From: Adiantum capillus-veneris
Lineage: Eukaryota > Streptophyta > Polypodiopsida > Polypodiales > Pteridaceae
Assembly: GCA_014529385.2 (NCBI GenBank)
Contig: CM043944.1
Span: forward strand, 69,552,895 to 69,616,894
Length of the DNA: 64,000 nt
Direction: 5' to 3'
This document shows positions 56,089 through 64,000 of the stretch, piece by piece. A program made the translations under genes and the position numbers. Position 1 is the first letter of the stretch. Each line of letters begins with the position of its first letter. The notes below the pieces were generated by a model that searched no databases, was not told where the DNA came from, and saw only the letters and a program-made list of their open reading frames with translations.

Positions 56089-56642
56089 AGTACCTATGCG
56101 TAGCTTATGTCTCCACGATTCTATAGACTACTAGCACGCAGAAAACAGACATCGTTTGATACACTTACAGCCACAAATAGCTCATAGATGCGTCGGCGTA
56201 TGCGTTTCGTCTCGCATGGAATGGTTGGCGTTGTCACGTAGCTCTCCTCGAGCCTACGACAATGGTGCAGTCGGATCTCCAATGTGTTGAGCGAGCCGGG
56301 CATAGCTAGAGGATAAAGCTCACGCTCACTTTCTTTCTCTCTCACACAGTAGACGGCAGCGCTAAAGTTTTGATTATGATTAAAGTCCTTTTTTTACAAA
56401 ATGACCTAGGTACCTTATATACTAAGGCTACCTTAGGTTTAACCAAAAATAGGGTTGAAAGGGTCAAATGGCTTTGTATTTACAATCTGGAAGTGCCATT
56501 GCACCCCGGCTTCTGAAACTAGAATAACTACTCATTACAAATGACGTTTATAGCCATAATCCGCAACATTTCATAACTCGCAAAAGATAAGACTTGGGTA
56601 CGAAATTTGAGTTATGTTGTGTTGTTGACCCAATGGTCAACA
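56089..56642 (-). repeat. 5' LTR of the 52-56 kb element
   Basis: 554 bp; differs from the left copy by substitutions and a 17-bp segment near 56485-56501. Confidence 0.8.
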
Positions 56643-56649
56643 GTGCTCC

Positions 56650-59322
56650 TAGACCACCCTTTGTCCCTAAGGCCACAAGGTTATCTTTTTGTTAGCTAGA
56701 AACCCTATGTCCCTAAGAGAAAAGGGTGCTCTTTTTGTTACCTACAAACCCCAATATGGCCCTAACACCTCAGGATTCTCTTTTTGTTATCTAGAGAACC
56801 TATGTCCCTAAGGCGTGCTCATTTTTTTGGCTACAAACACTACAAACACTATAGCCCTAAGGCCACAAGATGCTCTTTTTGCTAGCTAGAAACCCTAAGG
56901 CCACAACGTGCTCTTTGTGTTAGCTAGAAACCTTGTGGCCCTAAGGCCACATGGTGATCTTTTTGTTAGCTAGAACCCCTATGACCCTAACGACACATGG
57001 TTCTCTTTTTGTTGTCTAGAAAATCTATGGTTGTAAGGACACAAGGTGCCCTTTTTCTTGGCTACAAACCCTATATCCCAAAGGCCCAAGGGTGATATTT
57101 TTTTTGGCTAGAAACCCTATGGCCCTAAGGCCATAAGGTGCTCTTTTTGTTAGCTAGAAACCCTATGGAACTAAGGCCACATGGTGCTCTTTGTGTTATT
57201 TAGAAAACATATTTTCCTAAGGCCATAGGGTTCTCTTTGTGTTAGCTAGAAACCTTAAGAACCTAAGGCAACATGGATTAGCTAGAAACCCTATGGCCTT
57301 AAGGCAATGGGTTGCTTTTTTTACTGGCTAGAAACCCTATGGCCAAAAGGCCACATGGTTCTCTTATTGTTGTCTAGAAACCCTATGATCCTAAGGCCAC
57401 ACGGTGGTCATTTTTTTGGCTAGAAACCCTATGGCCCTAACACCATAGGGTGGTATTTTTTTTGGCTAGAAAATGTATGGCCCTAAGGCCACATGGTGAT
57501 CTTTGTGTTAGCTAGAAAAACTATGTCCCTAAGTCCATAGGGTTCTCTTTGTGTTAGAAAGAAAGGCTATGAACCTAAGGAAACATGGGATAGCTAGAAA
57601 CCCTATGGTCTTAAGGCCACAAGGTGCTCTGTTTTTTGTCTAGGAACCCTATGGCCCTAAGGCGAGTGGGTGCTCCTTTTGTTGGCTAGAAACCCTATGG
57701 ACGTAGGGCCACATGATGATGCTCGTTTTTTTGGTTAGAAGCCCTATGGCCCTAGGTCCACATGGTGCTCTTTTTGTTATCTAGAAAACCTATGGCCTTA
57801 GGGTGCTCTTTGTGGTTACTAGAAACCCTATGGCCCTAAGAACATAGAGATAAGCTAGAAACCCAATATCCCTAAGGCCATAGAGTGCTCGTTTTGTTGG
57901 CTAAAAAACCTATGGCCAAAAGTCCATAAGGTGCTCTTTTTGTTGGCTAGAGACCCTATGTACCTAAGGCCACAAGGTGCTATTTTTTTTGTCTAGAGAC
58001 GATATGGCCTTAAGGCCATAGGGTGATCTTTGTGTTAGCTAGAAACCGTATGGACCTAAGGACATAGGGGCTAGCTAGCAACCTTATGGTCCTAAGGCCA
58101 TAGGGTGCTCTTGTTTCAGCCTAGGAACACTATGATCAAAAGGCCACAGGGTGTTCTTTGTGTTGGCTAGAAACCCTATGGCCTAAGGCCACATGATTCT
58201 CTTTTGTTTTTGCTAGAAACCCTATGGCCATAAGTCCGCATGTTGCTCTTTGTGTTGGCTAGAAGATCTATGGCCCTAAGGCCACAAGGTGTTCTTTTTG
58301 CTAGGTAGAAACCCTCTGGCCCTAAATCCATAGGGTACTCTTTTTGTTGGATAGAAATCCTATGGCCCAAAGGCCCAAGGGTTCTCTTTTTGTTATCTAA
58401 AAACACTATGGACCTAACGTCACAAGTGCTCTTTGTGTTAGCTAGAAACCCTATGGATCTAAGGCCACAAGGTGCTCTTTGTGTAAGCTAGAAACCCTAT
58501 GGTCTTAATGCCATAGCTAGAAACCCTATGGCCCTAAGGTCACAAAGTTTTCTTTTTGTAGTTTAGAAACCCTATGGTCCTAAGTCCACATGGTTCTCTT
58601 TGTGCTGGCTAGAAACCCTATGGCTTGAGGCAACAAGGTTCTCTTTTTGTTGGCTAGAACCCTTATGGTCCTAAGGACACATAATGCTCTGTGTGTTAGC
58701 TAGAAACCCTATGTACCTAAGGCCACAAGGTGCTCTTTGTCTTGCCAGAAATCCTATGGCCCTAAGGCCACAATGTGATCTTGTGTGAGCTAGAAACCCT
58801 ATGGCCCTAAGACCACAAGGTGCTCTTTTTGTTGTCTAGAAACCCTATGGTCCTAAGGCCACATGGTGATCTTTGTGTTATTTAGAAACCCTATTGCCTT
58901 AAGGCCACATAGGTTATCTAGAAACCCTATGGAACTATGAAAATAGGTAACTCTTTTTATTGTCTAGAAACCCTATGGACAAAAGGCCACATGGTGCTCT
59001 TCTTTTTGGTTAGAAAACCTAGGGCCCTAAGGCCACACAGTGCTCTTTTTTTTGGCTATGAACACTATGGTCCTAAGATCACATGGTGCTCTTTGTGTTA
59101 ACTAGAAACACTATGTCCCTAAGGCCATATGGCGATCCTAAGGTCAAAGGGTCTAGGTAGAAAACCTATGGTCCTAAGGCCACAGGGTTGTCTTTTTTTT
59201 GTCTAGAAACCTATGGCCCTAAGGCTACTGGGTGCTCTTTTTGTTGGCTAGAAACCTTATGGCCCTAAGGTGATATGGTTCTCTTTTTTTTATCTAGAAA
59301 TAATATGGCCTTAGGGCCAGGG
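56650..59322 (+). repeat. Minisatellite array, 46-bp unit
   Basis: A 2.7-kb array of diverged units. The consensus runs GCTAGAAACCCTATGG, CCCTAAGGCCACAAGG, TGCTCTTTTTGTTG. A typical unit is 46 bp, implying roughly 55-60 copies. Some units are shortened. The middle of each unit (GGCCCTAAGGCC-like) is partly self-complementary. The ORFs in it are by-products of the repeat. Strong divergence between units suggests an old or non-homogenised array. Confidence 0.93.
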
Positions 59323-59504
59323 ATTTAATATTCACGTGATCAAGTGAAATTTATTGTGATCACAATGTTTATTATCACATTCACATAATGAGTATGTTTT
59401 TTTTTGCGAGCTTTTAAGTTTAAGCTTTTGTAATCAAAACCATTTTTGCAAGCTTTTGACTCTAGTTTTAGATCCTTTCTAAAAACAAAATTTAAAAGGT
59501 TAAC
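59323..59504. other. Spacer after the minisatellite
   Basis: No feature seen beyond T- and A-rich sequence. Confidence 0.5.
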
Positions 59505-59780
59505 CCAAAAAAGAGACACTACTATACGTTACACACCAAAAAACGTGTGTAAGTTTGCAAAAACATGACTTCAAATTTAGAATCTTTACTAATGACACGA
59601 AAAATGCTCATTAATAAAGAGACATTACTATAGTATGCACACCAAAGACCATGTATAAGCTTGAAGCATATTGACTTCAAAATTTGAGCCTTCTCTAACG
59701 ACGGAGAAATTCTTAACCATAAAAGAGACATTACTCATAGATACACACCAAAATATATGTTTAACGTTCCAAAAGTCCTA
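59505..59780 (+). repeat. Three diverged tandem units of about 100-115 bp
   Basis: Each unit has AGAGACATTACTATAG or a variant, then ACACACCAAA, then a GTGTAAGTTTG/GTATAAGCTTG phrase (starting near 59512, 59627 and 59724). Confidence 0.7.
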
Positions 59781-59970
59781 ATTTGAGCTTGTACATTTGG
59801 CAAGATATGAATTGCAAACCATACATCTATAATTATAAGAGATTCAAAAAGGTAATATTCTCCCCAACTTATACATAAGGGAGAGGACTCCCTTGATGTA
59901 AGTAGTAGCCGACTGTCTTTAAGGTTTAGGTTCCCTACATCATAGGGTTTATCTTACGGGTCTCTCCTAG

Positions 59971-60228
59971 TACAAATTCAAGGTTTATGGGAGTTAGTGC
60001 AGGTTGATGAATGACCATGTGATCTTTTGGTTGAAGCCCAAGTATATGCACATACACATAGTACATGTGCTTACATGCTAAACAGGCTTACATGCCTAAT
60101 ACAAATTCAAGGTCTATGGGAGTTAGTGCAGGTTGATGAATGACCATGTGATCTTTTGGTTGAAGCCCAAGTATATGCACATACACATAGTACATGTGCT
60201 TACATGCTAAACACGCTTTATGTGTGGA
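59971..60228 (+). repeat. Tandem duplication, 129-bp period
   Basis: Copies start at TACAAATTCAAGG (59971 and 60100) and are almost identical through TGCTTACATGCTAAACA; the first has GTTTATGGG where the second has GTCTATGGG. High identity indicates a recent duplication. Confidence 0.95.
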
Positions 60229-60315
60229 TTCTCTTTTCTAAAAATTGAGGCAGGTGCAACCCTTTATGTGGACATCATTAAACTCTCTGACAAGACCCAA
60301 AAAACTATGTGCCAT

Positions 60316-61112
60316 TTAATTTTTAGTCTCTCTTCCAAGGAATGTTGCAGCCATACCTGCATCTGACTCCAATTTCTTTTGTGCATCTTTGGAAATACCA
60401 TGTCTCCACTTGATCTTCCTGCTACCATATCCCCCCTCTATAAGACCAACAAGAATATTGTTGATCTTTTGTAGTGGGGCTACAAAATCTTCAAATTGAA
60501 AACCACTTTGCATTAGGTTTTCACTTTCTTCCTTTGACAATTTGATACCAATATCCACTTGCCAGAATGTCAGGACGACAGGTGATAATTTAACTTTCCT
60601 TTGTACTCTTTGTGTGTGGCTTACATCATGATTGCAAAACCATATACATTGTGTAATTGTCTTGTCTCTAAAGCTCTCTCATACCAAAAATATGGTACAA
60701 CCAATCCCACCTAACAACTCTGTAATTTGTTACCACAATTTTTTCTTCCTTCCATACCAAAACATTTTCTCACGCAATTGGTTGACAACTTGCGTATAGC
60801 CCACTCTTCCTGCGAAATTTTGACCTCTTCAATATTCCTTGTTGAATCCTCTCCTTGCTTCATTTGAATGATCTCTCTTGCTCCATTGTCACTGACATAT
60901 ATCTCTTCATTATCCACTACACCAAATTTTCTGCTCCGTGGTCTCCCTCTAGCTTTGTGGTGCCTTGCTTCCATGACATATCCAGGTTTATGTGAACTTG
61001 TATCGGCTGCACTTTCTTTCTTCTTTCGTTGCACTATCTCTTTATCACCTTCCATCATAGGCTCCTCATATACATAGTATATAGTGTCTATAATATATAG
61101 TATAACTATCAT
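60316..61112 (-). other. Possible degraded protein-coding segment
   Basis: Two minus-strand frames, 61112-60711 (133 residues) and 60558-60316 (80 residues). The second can be extended in frame to about 60690 without an ATG. The composition is protein-like (for example SKEESENLMQSGFQFEDFV, and an AT-hook-like ARGRPRSRK). I recognise no family. It could be two exons of a gene or a transposon remnant. Confidence 0.3.
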
Positions 61113-61305
61113 ATTTTTAGTATGTATGTTATATATAGTATATAGTAAATATAGTATAAATTATATAGTAGTAATAGAATATATAGTTAATATAGTATCA
61201 CTATTACATATAGTGTAACTACAACATAGTAGATATAATATATTTTAGAGTATATATAGTACATAATATATAGTATAACTACAATATAGTGTGTGTGAGT
61301 GTGTT

Positions 61306-61345
<40 letters not shown>

Positions 61346-61361
61346 TATATATATATATATA

Positions 61362-61399
<38 letters not shown>

Positions 61400-61467
61400 C
61401 ATACATACATACATACATACATACATACATACATACATGTATGTATGTATGTATGTATATATGTATG

Positions 61468-61522
<55 letters not shown>

Positions 61523-61800
61523 GTATATATATATTTATATATTAGTATATATACTACATAGTACATAAATATTTACTATGTAGAATACATGGTATATAGT
61601 AACTATACTATAGAGTAATTCTTTAGTATAGTGTTGTAGATAGTATATAGACATAGTACAACTTATTATGGTATATATAGTAGTTAGTATATATTGTACA
61701 CATTATGTAGTATATAATTTATATGGCTTATAGTTGGTAGTACATACAAGATAAACTAAATTATAAAATGATTATAGTACTAAGCTTTATAGTATACTGA
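61080..61800. repeat. AT-rich region with (TA)n/(TACA)n/(TGTA)n palindromic microsatellite
   Basis: 61316-61394 is mostly TA units. 61395-61437 is (CATA)n and 61438-61470 is (TGTA)n, its inverse. TA units follow to 61516. The whole is one large inverted repeat centred near ACATGTATGT. The flanks consist of TATAGTATA-type words. The ORFs here are artefacts of the repeat. Confidence 0.93.
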
Positions 61801-64000
61801 ACTATGTAAGGTAATATATATATATAGCATAAAATGTTACTTATATTATATATAATATGTTTATTGAAATTATAGACGTAATATATCTTACATATACCAA
61901 TTAAACTAAGTATAATAGTATATTAACACATAATATTCTAAAGATACATAAAACATGAACTATGCACCCAAAATTATACAAGATGGAAATTGATGTCGAT
62001 ATGTGTTTTGTAGATAATGTGACCTAAGAGAGATAGCAAGAACATAAAACCTCTAGTCTCTCCTTTAAGCAACTATTGAGCTAGCATGAAGTGGATGTCC
62101 GGCTATATTCCACATAGAACTATCAATCAGGAGGCATCATCATGAGTCCGACATTTGGACACTCCACCCAAAAAAAGGAACCATATTCTCGAAAGGTGTG
62201 TTTTTATTGATGATGACACTCAATTCAATGAAGACATCAAAGATGACGTGGAGATCATAAGTAGATTATAAGTTCTACAATGGTAAATTGCATTTTTTAT
62301 GTGTATGTTATAAATTTATGTTTATGTGTAGATTGTTTTATAAATTGTGCAATGGTAAATTCTTAAATCGTTGAATCTCGAGTGGTAAACCAGCGTGGGG
62401 TGGAAGGTTTTTTTTGGCAAGAGAGTTATGTGATGAATAACCATACTGAAATTCCTTGAATCCCATGTGGGAGCCTAAGATAGGGTGGATTTTATTTTTT
62501 TAATTCACTACCATTGTTAAGTTTCACTAAATGTATTGAGTATGGTTTACTTTTTGGTTGGTAAGAAAGTTCTTAAATCTCATGTGAGAGCCCAATATAG
62601 GGTGTATGGTTTTCTTTGAAACAGTGGTCTCTGTACAAAGGAGACTCTTGAAATTTTTTATGGTGATAGCCGTTTTTTCGGCTCTTTGTAATTGCCACAG
62701 TGAGTTACCTCACCCTACCAAAATCACCCAAACACTGTGGCTATCCCTACCATTTCACTGTACATAGGCGTGCGTGAGTCACGGGACTTTTCCCATATCT
62801 TCTTAAAAAACCCTCAATTAGCTAGTCATTGGGCTAGTTGAGCCAAAAAAATAAAAAATAATAAAAAATAAAAAAAAATATAAGTATATTATGGCCCATG
62901 CATATGTAAATATTTCTTTGTATATAGGGCCTAAATAAAAGATTTTTTCATAATTATTTTGGTATTTATTTAAATATTTCTACCTAGGTGTGTGTTATTT
63001 ATGCTCTGTACATTGCCTCACCATTACCACAATTTTTCTTACCATTTTTCATACTCTTTATTCCATATAGAAATATTTTCATGTAAGCTTCTCTTATATT
63101 TGGTGTAACTCCACCCCAACAAAAATCCAAAAAAACTAGTTTTATTTATGTGTATATTTTTTCACTATTGTGATTTTTCCCTTCCTACATCTATTTTGTT
63201 TTTTTTTTTTTTCCTAAAAAAATAGAACACCAAAAATATTTATCTTTTTATGGTAGCCTCATAATGAGAGAGATTTCTTTTGACCCCTTTATATTTTTTC
63301 CACTTATATTATTTATATTTGACATGTATATATTTTTTAGACCCCTCAATATTTGATTTTCTTAGTTGTACTATTCACTTATATCATAATCTCAACAATA
63401 TCTTCAATTATAGACCTACCAAATAAGGTCAAGGGTAGGTGGCATGCATACATGCACTATGGAGGGCTCACTCTTGGAGGTATTCAAAAGAATCATCCAA
63501 AGAAGGACCCCACAAGGACCTTGTGCAGTGGAAAAAAACGGTCGGTTTTGCTGAATTTCTAAAGTTCACTTGCTCTCCGAATTTGAAAAGGTGATACAAA
63601 CAAAAGTTTTAGCTCGTGGGCTGAACTTTTGCCTCAAATTTTTTCATATTTTTTTGAGCTACGAGCTGTGAGCTATGATTTTATTAGTGGACCCCAGTTT
63701 TCCCATGCTATGCAGCCACACTCTCTCTTCCACTTTATCATTTTCCTCTTTCACACACACTTCTCCACTCATCATCCCCACCTCTCTCACCACTCCTCTT
63801 TGCACCCTACTCACCTTCTCCTCAACCTTGAAGAATAAGAGAAACCATGGTGAACTCATACCTCCCACACACAATTCCATTCCAAAATTGACCACCTAGT
63901 CTCATTTTTCCTCCTCCAATTTACCCATATCTAAAACCACAAAATTCAGCCTCTTCTCTTAAAAGACAGCATCATGATGGTTGATTACTCAGCTTCAATT
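61801..64000. other. Unassigned AT-rich intergenic DNA
   Basis: No gene recognised. Around 62680-62750 a short inverted pair CCACAGTG...CACTGTGG occurs. Pyrimidine-rich sequence dominates 63700-63840. Confidence 0.45.

Larger units (their letters stand above)
52127..56642 (-). mobile_element. LTR retrotransposon with truncated interior
   Basis: Direct repeats at 52127-52663 (537 bp) and 56089-56642 (554 bp, with one extra 17-bp segment) are about 93 percent alike by eye. On the minus strand they start TGTTGACC. The left copy is directly preceded on that strand by GGAAGGGGGGAG, a good polypurine tract, which fixes the orientation. The right copy runs straight into a protease reading frame, without primer site or gag, so the 5' interior is deleted. 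No target duplication was found, and the outer LTR end toward 52127 is uncertain. Confidence 0.8.

Noticed and set aside
56650-59322. Possible CRISPR-like array
   Set aside because: Units are contiguous and diverged, with no constant repeat separated by unique spacers. It is a plant minisatellite.
61245-61568. Tyr/Ile-rich frames on both strands
   Set aside because: Artefacts of TA and TACA repeats.

Overview
This window is nuclear DNA from a land plant with a large, repeat-rich genome. The basis is a set of plant-type LTR retrotransposons, a plant CACTA (En/Spm) transposon, spliced genes with GT-AG introns and long intergenic stretches full of microsatellites. The species cannot be fixed from the sequence. 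A fern, lycophyte or other large-genome plant would fit, but that is a guess.

Layout. 1-7014: decayed, mostly non-coding repeat DNA, with one recognisable polypurine tract and LTR start near 4281-4293. 7015-23637: a complete minus-strand Ty3/gypsy element with 380-bp LTRs, 5-bp target duplication GTGAA, gag, pol and a long extra region after integrase. It is split inside integrase by a 7.74-kb CACTA element (10657-18395) that has its own 3-bp target duplication TTA. The CACTA carries two spliced genes, a transposase (TNPD-like, 6 exons, 1104 codons) and a TNPA-like Ptta/En/Spm protein (3 exons, 371 codons), both without breaks. Its subterminal regions are packed with GCGTCGCTA repeats, including a perfect 50-bp inverted repeat. 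23638-28400: decayed repeat DNA. 28401-28496: three overlapping hairpins.

28510-34400 holds the most unusual locus. A 14-exon plus-strand gene (29671-33686, 944 codons) joins an N-terminal ParB/sulfiredoxin-like domain to a C-terminal amino-methyltransferase-like domain. A repeat of about 85 bp lies in direct orientation on both sides of it. This architecture is familiar from phage and bacterial genes but not, to my knowledge, from described plant genes. One in-frame TGA and a non-canonical catalytic motif suggest that this copy is inactive or decaying.

35100-37490: small repeats and one hypothetical minus-strand ORF. 37490-40800: a heavily decayed minus-strand Ty3/gypsy element. 41118-46466: a structurally complete 5.3-kb LTR element with 170-bp LTRs, an initiator-tRNA-Met-type primer site, a polypurine tract and target duplication AATAG, but no coding capacity. 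48640-50720: a decayed plus-strand Ty1/copia element with 3' LTR. 51190-51730 and 56650-59320: related minisatellite blocks with a 46-bp unit. Between them lies another minus-strand LTR element (52127-56642) with an aspartic-protease fragment and a protein with W-x-P-K repeats. 59500-64000: small tandem duplications, weak ORFs and a large TA/TACA microsatellite palindrome.

No tRNA, rRNA or CRISPR was recognised. Apart from the ParB-methyltransferase gene, every confidently assigned coding region belongs to a transposable element.
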